43,570 bases of DNA from Deltaproteobacteria bacterium (GCA_900299195.1 OMIX01000043.1:1-43570); one strand, 5' to 3'; positions 34,201 through 42,182 are shown, counted from the first letter of the stretch. The notes: generated by a model from the sequence alone, not told the origin. Numbers and translations are program-made.

Positions 34201-34243
34201 TGTCAGAGAAGACTGCCCAAGCAATCTTCTCTGACAGGTTTTT
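34201..34243 (+). terminator. Perfect 12-bp hairpin followed by T-run
   Basis: TGTCAGAGAAGA (34201-34212) pairs perfectly with TCTTCTCTGACA (34225-34236) across a 12-base loop; GGTTTTT follows on the plus strand. It has terminator form on the plus strand, yet no plus-strand gene lies upstream for kilobases. On the minus strand it follows the gene ending at 34273 but lacks a T-run. Confidence 0.6.
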
Positions 34244-34272
34244 ATGCTTAGAACAAATAAGGCAGAATCACT

Positions 34273-34680
34273 TTACTCATCCTTTACGAAATCAGGTGTG
34301 GGGGTTAACCCTAAATCCCCAGTTTCCCCGAGCGACATTATACAGGCTGCCCAGATAATATGACACTCACTGCGGTTTAAAGCACTTTCATTACCGCAAA
34401 AATCCTGGTTCCTCCGTAAGTCCATGCAATCCTGGTAAGCTTCGTCTGCGGCAGACAAGCAAGAGAAATAATCATCACCACATTCGTACACTACAAGTGG
34501 AAGATAAACTTTGCTCACACAGCGACCCATAAACTTTATCCAACCACCTGCTTGGGCATGAGCAGGTGATGAGTAGCTTGAAACACTCAATGCTACGAAT
34601 AAGGCTAGGGGAATCAGTGATGTTCGGCTTCTTACAGACTTCGGGACAGTTTTCCTAGGTTTTATAGAGTGAAGATTCAT
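34273..34680 (-). CDS. Small secreted cysteine-rich protein, unknown family
   Basis: 135 residues. A long signal peptide (basic to residue 19, then SLIPLALFVALSVSSYSSPAHA) precedes a mature part of about 90 residues with eight cysteines, including CVSK, CGDDYFSCLSAADEAYQDC, FCGNE and CHIIWAAC. The even cysteine count and spacing suggest a disulfide-bonded exported helical protein. AAGGAG sits six bases before the ATG. No family recognised. Confidence 0.75.
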   Translation of the reverse strand: MNLHSIKPRKTVPKSVRSRTSLIPLALFVALSVSSYSSPAHAQAGGWIKFMGRCVSKVYLPLVVYECGDDYFSCLSAADEAYQDCMDLRRNQDFCGNESALNRSECHIIWAACIMSLGETGDLGLTPTPDFVKDE

Positions 34681-34744
34681 AAGAGACTCCTTGTTTAAAC
34701 ATTTTGCGTTCTAACCAACAAATAAGTGTATGCATTACGGAAGA

Positions 34745-35131
34745 CTACCAATTTCTTACCCCCTTACACCCCAAAGCGGTTGCTGCGAGTTTAGCCTCTG
34801 TACAAATTGTAGGCTCAATAGGACTCTTCCTCGGGCCTACACAAAGTCCATAAAGAGCAAGACAGGCCAATCTTTTCAACGTTTTGATTGGGGGTTTGGC
34901 CGCCGCAACTGGCTCGGACACCTCATATTCACTTTCATTTTCGGAGTAGTCGTTTGGGTCGTATTGTTCCTCAAAGTTGTTTGAATATTCCTGGGACGTG
35001 ATTTGATTGGCATACGGCTGCAAGCTTTCAGGCTCGAGTGCTAAAGATTTAACTGAAACAGTCCCACCTAAAAGCACTGTGCTTAATGTTAAAATCACCG
35101 ACCCTTTTTTAATTGTTTGTAACATTTTCAT
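34745..35131 (-). CDS. Small secreted protein, unknown family
   Basis: 128 residues from ATG 35131 (GGAG upstream; signal MKMLQTIKKGSVILTLSTVLLGG). A second candidate start at 35167 also has a strong AAGGAG but would put an acidic stretch before the signal. The mature part has an acidic linker (EEQYDPNDYSENESEYE) and a short C-terminal domain with four cysteines. Its AAGGAGTC ribosome binding sequence matches that of the downstream secreted gene at 34680. No family recognised. Confidence 0.65.
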   Translation of the reverse strand: MKMLQTIKKGSVILTLSTVLLGGTVSVKSLALEPESLQPYANQITSQEYSNNFEEQYDPNDYSENESEYEVSEPVAAAKPPIKTLKRLACLALYGLCVGPRKSPIEPTICTEAKLAATALGCKGVRNW

Positions 35132-35281
35132 AAGTTCTCCATGGCCTTCAAGTTTTCTTGGATACATTTTCGACTCCTTTTTTTTTAATGCGTAACGATG
35201 AAACACACTCATCGTCACCTGATGAATCCATTGTGCCCAAAAGGCCAAATTATCTAAATCCATAAAAGTGGCGCGAACTGG

Positions 35282-35309
35282 GAATTTACCTGGTGCAAAA
35301 GGCAGATGT
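35282..35309 (+). repeat. 28-bp dispersed repeat, copy 1
   Basis: Identical over 28 bases to 43421-43448. It begins GAATTTACC and ends GGCAGATGT. Here it abuts repeat module M1 copy b. Confidence 0.85.
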
Positions 35310-35312
35310 GAC

Positions 35313-35355
35313 TATTTATGGTCCCAGGAGGGGCTATCTCAGCCGCTATATACGG
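35313..35355 (+). repeat. Repeat module M1, copy b
   Basis: Runs from TATTTATGGTCCCAGGAG to TATATACGG. Compared with the intact copies it has lost seven bases (GCAAGCT region) near the right end. Confidence 0.8.
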
Positions 35356-35752
35356 AGCCCGCAAAAGTAAAGCCGTACCTAAAAAGTGAACTTAAAGTCT
35401 GCATTGAAATTCATTCGTATATTTTTTTGTGAAGCTAAGCTACTTCAATCCTAGCCCGAAGGATTGCTGACGTTCACTGCTTCTTATGGGAATGGTGCCT
35501 AATTCATTCTCTCCGGCGGTTCGCTTAGGCGTTTTTGGCCGTCACATCCTAAGGGAGCGTTGATATACTTGTTAAGCGTTGGCCCCGCTGTTCGTCGGCT
35601 CTCGTCATCAGACTAATGACTGCTTTTCTTTTACGATCCGGATTGGCAATTTCTTACCAAATCGGGCATAAATCGCAATTCATTCGTTGATTCTGAGCTC
35701 TTTCGGCTACCCGCTGGGGTACGAATAAAGTGTCAATATTGCCAGCAGTAAC

Positions 35753-36403
35753 TTAGTACCCAAGTATCCAGCATAGCGGAGAAGCCAGTGGGTTCCATGA
35801 GCCGGCCTGTTTGCAGTAGTTCTGCATTGCAGGTGCTTGGTTAGCATTGACTTTATTGAATTCATCCTTGGCGGATCTCTGGAAATTGTCCATTTTTGCC
35901 TTGCAAATCGCTTCGGCCTCACTGGTGGAAAGCCCGTTATTGTCTATATAGTAATCAACGCAATCGTTAATAAGCGAATTCACTGCCATTTGAACATATT
36001 GTCTTCCACTTTGATATTCCTGATATTTATAAATCGCACCAGCAATTCCAGCTGGGACCCCTACGATCAGAACAGGAATCCCAATCAAAGTACCTACGCC
36101 GGTTGCGGCTGCTCCTGTGCCTACTTCAGCGACCGCTGTAGCTCCGCCAGCTGTGGCGGCTCCTCCAGCTTCTGCGGCACCAGTTGCAATGCCGACATTG
36201 GCTCCAGTGGGAATAAAATATCTGATTCCCTGGTAAACCGCAGTCGACCCGCCCGGAACCGCTCTTAGCGTTGACCTAAGAAGTTCGGAAAATGGAACAA
36301 CCAAGGGGGTGGAACCATCGGCTAAAATTCGGTGGGTCGGCGCAAAACTGAGTAGAACCATGACAAAGGAGCAAACTGATAATGAGAGTCTTTTTAGCAT
36401 CAT
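35753..36403 (-). CDS. Secreted protein with Gly/Ala-rich hydrophobic core, unknown family
   Basis: 216 residues from ATG 36403 (AGGAG upstream; M2 is also possible). The signal peptide is followed by a remarkable Gly/Ala/Thr-rich stretch (GAAEAGGAATAGGATAVAEV) leading into GTLIGIPVLIVGVPAGIAGAIYKYQEYQ, a glycine-zipper-like hydrophobic helix. A C-terminal helical part with four cysteines follows. Glycine zippers occur in membrane-inserting proteins, so a membrane-active role is possible. No family recognised. Confidence 0.7.
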   Translation of the reverse strand: MMLKRLSLSVCSFVMVLLSFAPTHRILADGSTPLVVPFSELLRSTLRAVPGGSTAVYQGIRYFIPTGANVGIATGAAEAGGAATAGGATAVAEVGTGAAATGVGTLIGIPVLIVGVPAGIAGAIYKYQEYQSGRQYVQMAVNSLINDCVDYYIDNNGLSTSEAEAICKAKMDNFQRSAKDEFNKVNANQAPAMQNYCKQAGSWNPLASPLCWILGY

Positions 36404-36518
36404 GACATATCTCCTTAATAATTATTTTGTCGAGGATCGGTACTGCCCTTACGGCTACGTTCCACTGCATCCCCTCACTATGAATAACAAGTAAATGTGA
36501 AGGAAAGATGTCGCCGAG

Positions 36519-36551
36519 CAAAAAAAATAAAAATCAGTGGAATTTTCACTG
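36519..36551 (-). terminator. Intrinsic terminator on the minus strand
   Basis: Read on the minus strand, CAGTG (36551-36547) pairs with CACTG (36539-36535) across a seven-base loop and is followed by a run of T residues interrupted by one A. It probably ends transcription coming from brnTA, about 250 bases upstream, before the secreted-protein gene. Confidence 0.65.
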
Positions 36552-36719
36552 CTTAAGAGCTGTTTTTTTGGGGGGCTGTTTGAGTCAGAAATAGAAAATT
36601 TAACTTAAACTCAAGTTGGATTAAAATTTTCAATAGATAGCTCAACTCTTTTTCCGTATACTGACCACTCCCGGCTCCTCTTTCTGGTTTGAAACCACAC
36701 AACACAGCTTGTTAGACAG

Positions 36720-36789
36720 TTTTATTCGCTATAATTTTAGTTACGAAGATTATAGCCCATCAAAAAATGGGCCTTTGTGCCGCTTATCC
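36720..36789 (+). repeat. Repeat module M2, copy a
   Basis: The order of conserved blocks is TTTATTCG, TATAA(C/T)TTTA, ATTATAGCCCA, CAAAAAATGGGC, TTTGTGCCGCTTATCC. GCCCAT/ATGGGC forms a central hairpin. It is solitary here, without M1. Confidence 0.8.
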
Positions 36790-36807
36790 ATTTCAAACCT
36801 CTAGCAA

Positions 36808-37026
36808 TCAAGCCGCTGTTTTCCAGCTGAACGACGGTTTCTTGCCCGACATCACGCAGTCTTTCAAATAAAGATTTATCAGTAGCTGGTAGGCTATTCC
36901 CGTCTCTTGGGCTAGCTTTTTAAAGTAGTTAATAACATCTTTCTCCAAACGGATAGTCACTTGCTGTTTAAGCTCTTTTGCAAATGGATTTTTCTTTGAT
37001 TTGGAAAAGTCGTATGATTTTTTCAT
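36808..37026 (-). CDS. brnA: BrnA antitoxin
   Basis: 72 residues with the BrnA pattern: YDFSKSKKNPFAKELKQQVTIRLEKDVINYFKKLAQETGIAYQLLINLYL, a ribbon-helix-helix DNA-binding domain. It would neutralise BrnT and repress the operon. Its ATG overlaps the brnT stop (ATGA), and AAGGAG lies upstream. The toxin-first order is typical of brnTA. Confidence 0.92.
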   Translation of the reverse strand: MKKSYDFSKSKKNPFAKELKQQVTIRLEKDVINYFKKLAQETGIAYQLLINLYLKDCVMSGKKPSFSWKTAA

Positions 37027-37310
37027 AATAAGAACTCCTTATATATTTCTTTTTCTTTCTTATCTGCCCTTCTTGCTGAAATAATCCGAATCACCTTATT
37101 TCCACGCCTGTAGCAGTAACAAACGGTAAGAATCCTCAGCCGCTGACTCACTCCCATGATAACAAAACGTTCTTCTTGTTCAGAGTGCGCAGGATCTTCG
37201 ATAACTCGAGCATTGGGGTCGAAAAAGACTGTTTGAGCCTCCTCGAACGAGATTCCGTGCTTCTTTTTGTTAGTTACCGATTTATTGGGATCCCATTCAA
37301 ACTTAAGCAT
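37023..37310 (-). CDS. brnT: BrnT ribonuclease toxin
   Basis: 95 residues matching BrnT: FEWDPNKSVTNKKKHGISFEEAQTVFFDP, DPAHSEQEERFVIMGVS, IRIISARRADKKEKEIY. BrnT is a RelE-fold RNase that inhibits translation until bound by BrnA. No ribosome binding site precedes the ATG; the promoter position suggests a leaderless transcript. It is complete and apparently intact. Confidence 0.93.
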   Translation of the reverse strand: MLKFEWDPNKSVTNKKKHGISFEEAQTVFFDPNARVIEDPAHSEQEERFVIMGVSQRLRILTVCYCYRRGNKVIRIISARRADKKEKEIYKEFLL

Positions 37311-37319
37311 TATGTTATA

Positions 37320-37347
37320 ATTATACTATAATTACACTAAAGCTCAA
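37320..37347 (-). promoter_or_regulatory. brnTA promoter with palindromic operator
   Basis: Minus strand TTGAGC (37347-37342), 16 bases, TATAAT (37325-37320), only nine bases before the brnT ATG. The overlapping AT-rich sequence TAATTATAGTATAATTA is a near-perfect palindrome, a likely BrnA-binding operator for autoregulation. Confidence 0.65.
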
Positions 37348-37567
37348 GAAGCTAACTCCCCTGCCCGAAAGGCTTTCCTAACCTTGAGCTAACTTGGTGC
37401 CCACCAGTGCCCACAATTCCCGAAAACAATCCAAAACGAACTAAAAAGCTTCAAAGCAGTTCAAACACAACCAAAAGAAAACCAGCAGATTTTGCAGTCG
37501 ATTTAATGAGTTATAGATTTGTGATTCCAGCAACTTGAATAGATTCTAACTTCAAATATTTCTTAGT

Positions 37568-37617
37568 TTACCTTGACATGGTAGAGGTCTCCGGTTCGAG
37601 CCCGGACAGACCCACCA
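37568..37617 (+). pseudogene. 3' fragment of a tRNA-Val(GAC) gene, possible attachment site
   Basis: The anticodon arm TTACC-TTGACAT-GGTAG (anticodon GAC), variable AGGTC, T-arm TCCGG-TTCGAGC-CCGGA, acceptor 3' strand CAGACCC, A and encoded CCA are all in register. The acceptor 5' strand (expected GGGTCTG) and D-arm are absent upstream, so it cannot be a functional tRNA. Integrative elements that insert in tRNA genes leave just such 3' duplicates. Confidence 0.8.
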
Positions 37618-37779
37618 TTTGTCAAACTATTCGAACCAAAAACCCCTTTCCCCACAAAATAATGAAGTCTAAGCCCGGCTGGAAGAAGTTCCATTTTGGC
37701 GATTAAGAGCTTAATGATTTTAGATTTTAAAAGAACTGAATTTGTGAAGAAGTAAAATTAGCAGAGAATTTTTTTGAGA

Positions 37780-38043
37780 CTAGTTCTCCTCAACTTTTCT
37801 ACAGGAAATCCCAGTTTCTTGATAAGGCCCACAGTCGGATTTATCTTGAGCCTCTTGCTCGGTAGCACCGGTAGCACTCACGGGTTGAAAGAGATTGGTG
37901 GGAAGATCCCCGACTAAAAAACAATACCCTTCGCAGATCCATGTGGAGTCATTGGAACAATCACTTTCTTCGGGACCAGAGAAACCAAATAGGATTGATG
38001 ACAGTGTTAAATAAAGTAAGCCTACGAATTTTATTTTTTTCAT
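37780..38043 (-). CDS. Small secreted cysteine-containing protein, unknown family
   Basis: 87 residues from ATG 38043, where the signal peptide MKKIKFVGLLYLTLSSILFG begins (frame open from 38079). The mature ~67 residues contain CSNDSTWICEGYC, one more Cys in KSDCGPY and one in ISCRK, plus an Ala/Thr-rich segment like AATEQEAQ seen in short exported repeats. No clear ribosome binding site. No family recognised. Confidence 0.55.
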   Translation of the reverse strand: MKKIKFVGLLYLTLSSILFGFSGPEESDCSNDSTWICEGYCFLVGDLPTNLFQPVSATGATEQEAQDKSDCGPYQETGISCRKVEEN

Positions 38044-38171
38044 AGGGCCGAGAATAGACCGACTGAGGTAAAAAACCACGCCAGCAGCTTAGTGGGTCTT
38101 ATTGGACGAGTTTAGAACCGCCTGCGCAGGGGTAGTTTGACATTTTTAATATTAAAGACAAGCATATTAAC

Positions 38172-38834
38172 ATGGGTAAATCTTTAATGTTATTAGCAAT
38201 TTTATATTTAATAGTCTTGAGTTCGAAGGCCAAGGCTCAAAGTTTAGATGTAAAGACTCTGGAAATATCTGATACAAAAAATGCTGAGCTATTATCAAAA
38301 ATCGAGCATTTTAAAAGTTTAGAAAAGCTATCCATCGTATGCTTGGAAGACCTCAAGGAACTTCCAGAAAGCATAGGTGAACTGAAAAAATTAAAAGAAT
38401 TGAATATGGACAATGGAAATGGCTGCTCGATGAATGCTAAACTGCCCGAGTCCATTGGAAATCTTAGCGAATTACAAATATTAAATCTAGCGGGCGCTCA
38501 ATATACCGGAATCATAGGTAAGAAGACTAAATTACCTCGCCACCCATTGCCTCAGTCGCTAAGCAATCTTAAAAAACTTGAAACATTAAATTTAAGCAAA
38601 AACGGATTTTCAGAAATTCCTACGATAGTTTCCAAAATTCCCAATCTCAAACACCTAGCACTTAATTTCAATTATTTCGAAAATTTGCCCGATTGGTTAA
38701 TAAAATCGAGCATTGTGGAAATATCTTTGGGAGATAATTGCAAAATAACAGGCAATAACCAGAAGCAGAACGAGTTATCAAAGCGATTTCCTAAAATCCG
38801 TTTCGATTTCTCCAACCAATACGACTGCGAATAG
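38172..38834 (+). CDS. Secreted leucine-rich-repeat protein
   Basis: 220 residues. Signal peptide MGKSLMLLAILYLIVLSSKAKAQ. At least five LRR units follow, e.g. ELPESIGELKKLKELNM, KLPESIGNLSELQILNL, PLPQSLSNLKKLETLNL, EIPTIVSKIPNLKHLAL. A Cys-containing cap lies at each end. This is a binding scaffold, probably extracytoplasmic. The gene lies between the minus-strand Cys-rich gene and the M1/M2 composite repeat. Confidence 0.85.
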   Translation: MGKSLMLLAILYLIVLSSKAKAQSLDVKTLEISDTKNAELLSKIEHFKSLEKLSIVCLEDLKELPESIGELKKLKELNMDNGNGCSMNAKLPESIGNLSELQILNLAGAQYTGIIGKKTKLPRHPLPQSLSNLKKLETLNLSKNGFSEIPTIVSKIPNLKHLALNFNYFENLPDWLIKSSIVEISLGDNCKITGNNQKQNELSKRFPKIRFDFSNQYDCE

Positions 38835-38852
38835 TTTCACCGAGATTTATCT

Positions 38853-38978
38853 CGTATATAGCCTGCAGCGGCGGAGCTAGACCCTCCTGGGACCATAAAT
38901 GCGGCGTTTATTAGTTATAACTTTAATTACGGCCATTATAGCCCAACAAGAAAGGGGCCGTTGTACCGCTTATCCGTA
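38853..38978 (+). repeat. M1/M2 composite repeat, copy B
   Basis: M1 on the minus strand (38853-38904) joined directly to M2 on the plus strand (38905-38978). It is about 126 bp and matches, as reverse complement, the composite at 42531-42657. The right end abuts the FkbM gene start. Confidence 0.85.
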
Positions 38979-38979
38979 A

Positions 38980-39714
38980 ATGCTAAAGTATGCCATGAAA
39001 GTTTTTTTAAAGAAGCTACTGCCTGTCTCGTTTATATACAGTTATCGAAAAATCCGATTCGTTGTAAAATCATGGTTGTTTTTACCTCAATTTGTAAAAA
39101 TAGTTGCAAACGGTAAGCAGGCGAGACTCAGCACAAGGGGATTTCCAACGGCCAATATTGCTTTATGGTTAGGGACCCAAGATGTTTTAGACTACGAACC
39201 TGATGAACGCGCGCTTCTTGAACCATTTTTTAAAAGCGCCCGCTGTTTTTGGGATATCGGAGCGCAGGTTGGATTTTACTCGATTGTAGCTGCGCTTCAC
39301 GGGGTGCCTGAAATACTTGCAGTGGATATCGATGAGAGGTATTGCGAGGAGATTAAAAGGCATGCAAAAGCAAATAATTTGAATATTCATGTTCACAAGG
39401 CAGCTACTGGCCTAAGCGGAACAGAAGTCACCTTTGAAAATTTCGGTGCAACATCCACCCAGATGGCAGTTTCCTTAGACGATCTTGTAAAGCTAACCTG
39501 CCAAAAACCGGATCTGATAAAGATCGATATCGATGGGGGAGAAATAGCAACTTTAACTGGGGCGCCTCAGCTTTTTCAGTCTGCTGATGGGCCAATTCTC
39601 TTAATCGAGTTTTTAGCTCAACACAACAATACCTCTGAGCTAAAAACCATTCTCGAACGATACGGCTATCGAATGGTTAAAAAGGCAGGCAACAACACTC
39701 TTTGGTTGAAGTAA
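38980..39714 (+). CDS. FkbM-family methyltransferase
   Basis: 244 residues. Residues 78-105 (CFWDIGAQVGFYSIVAAL) hold motif I of the SAM fold, AVDIDERYCEEIKRHAKANN the second strand, and DLIKIDIDGGEIATLTGA the FkbM hallmark (usually KIDVEGxE). Such enzymes O-methylate sugars or other small substrates. The ATG at 38980 begins one base after the repeat; a second ATG at 38995 is as likely and neither has a ribosome binding site. The repeat may therefore supply, or have replaced, the upstream signals. Confidence 0.85.
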   Translation: MLKYAMKVFLKKLLPVSFIYSYRKIRFVVKSWLFLPQFVKIVANGKQARLSTRGFPTANIALWLGTQDVLDYEPDERALLEPFFKSARCFWDIGAQVGFYSIVAALHGVPEILAVDIDERYCEEIKRHAKANNLNIHVHKAATGLSGTEVTFENFGATSTQMAVSLDDLVKLTCQKPDLIKIDIDGGEIATLTGAPQLFQSADGPILLIEFLAQHNNTSELKTILERYGYRMVKKAGNNTLWLK

Positions 39715-39744
39715 ATAAGAGCTCAGCTTCTACACCGCTGGGCT

Positions 39745-39930
39745 ATGTATGAACAGATCGATGCGTTTTTGAAGGAAGGTAATTTTGCGACCTTGCTGGA
39801 TAAGTTAAGAAAACTTCGAGACCAAACCTTATTGATGGTCCCAGAAGGGTCTAACTCCGCAGCTGCAAGCTATATACGGAGCATCGTCCTATTCGCATTT
39901 TTTAGGAGCTTGTTTAGAACTGTTAATTGA
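39745..39930 (+). pseudogene. Gene remnant running into repeat M1
   Basis: MYEQIDAFLKEGNFATLLDK, a plausible helical protein start, continues for ten more codons and then reads straight through repeat M1 copy d (MVPEGSNSAAASYIR) into a short unrelated tail. The original gene appears to have been cut at the repeat. It could also be a chance frame. Confidence 0.4.
39835..39879 (+). repeat. Repeat module M1, copy d
   Basis: ATGGTCCCAGAAGGGTCTAA through GCAAGCTATATACGG; about five substitutions relative to the copy at 42613-42657, no gaps. Confidence 0.85.
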
Positions 39931-40382
39931 AGTTGAGATAAATCGTCTAGTTTTTCCGAGATTCTTCCTCATCAGAATATTTTATACAAATAGGCTAGAC
40001 TTTAGAACTATCAAATTATTTTGAATTTAACCTTCTAGCTGGCTCATTTCCTTTGTTCTCAACCCAAAGTGTTGTTGGAGTCATTTACAGTTCTTAAGAA
40101 GAATTTCTGGATGTGTTTGGCGGAGGCCAGTCTGGTCTGCCGCACAGCTGCACCCCTGAAAAGGTGTAATTCAAGCCAAACTGCAGGGTGGTTGACCTAC
40201 CTTAATCGTGGATCAGTGTCAGATATAGGTAGATACCTTCTGCGGCTCGTTATTCCAGAAACAAAGATGGTATCTCAAGCACCTTTAAATATTGAAAGTG
40301 AATTGACCCCTTTTTCCCCCTTGTGGTAAGACCCGGGTCCAATTCAATCCTCGGGATAATACGAGGAGAAGGGGTAGAGTAT

Positions 40383-41981
40383 ATGCCAATTCGTGGGTTT
40401 TTAAATTTTGGGGTGATACTTCAAGTCATTGCTAGTTTGTCCACCATTGCTTATTCCCAAGGCGCCCCCAAACCCATCAAATCCATGCAGGAAAATCGGG
40501 CCGATTTTTCGTTGGTAGCCGCCTCTGATGGTTTGATCTACGCTATTGGCGGAGAATCCGAAACTCCCTCAATGGAAGCTCTGGATCTAGAGACGATGAC
40601 TTGGAGTAAAAAGCCAGCCCCCTTTTCTCTCCGTTACGGGGCAGGGGCAGTGGAGGTCGATGGAGAAATCGTGGTGATCGGAGGGACCACCGATTTTGAT
40701 CACAGCGATAATCATGCCGGGGGGGACAATTACGTAAGCGATATTTGGAGTTATCATCTCGGCGAGAAGTCTTGGTCTGTGCCTCGAAAAGTAGATTTTC
40801 CAAGGACCAATCTTGCAGTAGCGAAGGTCGGTGGTACGGTTTACGCAGTTGGAGGATCTGGGAGAGAGAGAGGCGCAGGTGAAACGGTCTTAGCGTCAGA
40901 TCCTAAACTATTATCTGCTCATTTCACAGATGCGCATGGTATCCGTCTTGCTAACTCCTTTGAGCTTGTCACAGGATTGTCATCCTTGTTCTCACCGATG
41001 CGTTTTCGAAGGACTCAACATGCTTTTGTGAGTGGTCTCAATCACCAGCTTTACGCTTTGGGAGGAAATTTGCAGGGAGACATGTATGGTTATCCATTAC
41101 ATTCCGTGGAGTTTGGAAAGTGGTATTTGAACGGTATCATTGAAAGCTATGACCCTAATACCCAAAAGTGGACATCCGTGGCACGAATGAGAACCCCGAG
41201 AGTGGGGCTTGCGGCAGTCACTGCGATGAATGGAAAAATCTACGTGATCGGTGGAGCGACTCGAGCGAGTGGAGGAAGTGGAATCACTAACTTAGTTGAA
41301 ACTTTTGATCCCGTGACCCGAAAATGGGAAGTCAAATCTCCGATGCCCACTCCTCGTTGGCGACATGCGGCTACACTAGGAAAAGATGGGCGAATTTACG
41401 TAGCGGGTGGGGTTTCTACAAAGCAGTCCATTAGTAGTGTGGTAGAGGTTTACGATCCTGCCACCGATAAATGGGAAACCAGTGCACTACCCACGTTTGA
41501 AGATGGCCTCGATTTTAATACTTTGAACAAACTTTTTTACTCGTCTGAGGTGACTCCCCCTGGGGCATTGAATGAGTTGGTAGGATGGCGGACTGGAAGG
41601 TGCTTTCGCTATGATGAACCGGAAATTCCCTACGCTGCATTACTGATTGGGTACGAATCAAGTACCCACATTAAGGTCTATGACGCTCATTATGAAGGTC
41701 GAAGTGCTCAGTATTTTGATGTGATCTCGGAGAAGAAGCGTTCCGAAATTGTTTATGAGATAGAAAAAAATAATCAGTATTTAAACCCTGCTCGATTGAT
41801 CCCTGGAAAATATGTCAGTGCTATTTTGGATTACGATTCTAAACAAAAAAGACGAGTGTTCGAGCAGCAGATCAAGCAAACTCAAGATTACTTCATTGTG
41901 CAGACTAAAATCATCACCGACACCGCCCTCGAGAGAGTCATAGATTTTTGCTATCATAAAAAAACATCCATCCGTGATTGA
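40383..41981 (+). CDS. Secreted Kelch-repeat beta-propeller protein
   Basis: 532 residues from ATG 40383; GGAGAAGGGG and the signal peptide (MPIRGFLNFGVILQVIASLSTIAYS) favour it over 40323. Six Kelch units are recognisable by their double glycine: LIYAIGG, EIVVIGG, TVYAVGG, QLYALGG, KIYVIGG, RIYVAGG, each followed by W-containing strands. After the propeller (~residue 390) comes a ~140-residue C-terminal region with two cysteines and no recognised family. Kelch propellers bind carbohydrates or proteins; an extracytoplasmic adhesin or enzyme scaffold is plausible. Confidence 0.87.
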   Translation: MPIRGFLNFGVILQVIASLSTIAYSQGAPKPIKSMQENRADFSLVAASDGLIYAIGGESETPSMEALDLETMTWSKKPAPFSLRYGAGAVEVDGEIVVIGGTTDFDHSDNHAGGDNYVSDIWSYHLGEKSWSVPRKVDFPRTNLAVAKVGGTVYAVGGSGRERGAGETVLASDPKLLSAHFTDAHGIRLANSFELVTGLSSLFSPMRFRRTQHAFVSGLNHQLYALGGNLQGDMYGYPLHSVEFGKWYLNGIIESYDPNTQKWTSVARMRTPRVGLAAVTAMNGKIYVIGGATRASGGSGITNLVETFDPVTRKWEVKSPMPTPRWRHAATLGKDGRIYVAGGVSTKQSISSVVEVYDPATDKWETSALPTFEDGLDFNTLNKLFYSSEVTPPGALNELVGWRTGRCFRYDEPEIPYAALLIGYESSTHIKVYDAHYEGRSAQYFDVISEKKRSEIVYEIEKNNQYLNPARLIPGKYVSAILDYDSKQKRRVFEQQIKQTQDYFIVQTKIITDTALERVIDFCYHKKTSIRD

Positions 41982-42182
41982 ACTTAAAAAGAGGCGCTCG
42001 AATTTTCCCAATCTCAGTCACATCGGCTATTTGGCGGGTGCCCACCTAAACAGAAGCCTGTTCCAATGCTCTGATATCTTTGGCCCCCCCTAAAACAAGT
42101 CTCTGAAAAGTTATTTTTTATAAACGAGAGGGTTCTTGGCTAATGATATTTATCTGTTTTTTCTTTTGAAAATCATTCATAA

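Larger units (their letters stand above)
33863..34272. other. Non-coding stretch with degenerate repeat and perfect hairpin
   Basis: It contains a sequence at 33938-33957 shared with 35388-35407, a degenerate copy of repeat module M1 (34061-34101) and the hairpin at 34201-34236. The cytochrome promoter must lie here on the minus strand, but I see no convincing boxes. Confidence 0.6.
35132..35752. other. Long non-coding stretch with repeats
   Basis: Contains one copy of the 28-bp repeat (35282-35309), repeat module M1 copy b (35313-35355), the 20-base sequence at 35388-35407 shared with 33938-33957, and an inverted repeat GCCTAA/TTAGGC (about 35499-35532) followed by GTTTTT. The rest has no coding potential that I can support. 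Confidence 0.6.
36404..36807. other. Intergenic region of 404 bases
   Basis: Holds a minus-strand terminator (36519-36551), repeat module M2 copy a (36720-36789) and presumably the promoter of the secreted-protein gene starting at 36403. No gene is supported. Confidence 0.6.
37311..37779. other. Intergenic region of 469 bases with a tRNA fragment
   Basis: Contains the brnTA promoter and the 3' part of a tRNA-Val gene at 37568-37617. The remainder shows no convincing ORF or repeat. Confidence 0.6.
39715..40382. other. Long stretch with gene remnant and repeat
   Basis: 668 bases between FkbM and Kelch genes. It contains a truncated ORF (39745 onwards), M1 copy d (39835-39879) and, near 40303, a GTGAATTGACCCC sequence. 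An 86-residue frame at 40069-40329 has no signal or motif and I do not call it. Confidence 0.55.

Noticed and set aside
36276-36521. 81-residue minus-strand ORF
   Set aside because: It overlaps the start and signal peptide of the better-supported secreted protein in another frame.
40069-40329. 86-residue plus-strand ORF upstream of the Kelch gene
   Set aside because: No signal peptide, ribosome binding site or motif; it lies in repeat-bearing non-coding DNA and overlaps an unlikely upstream start of the Kelch frame.
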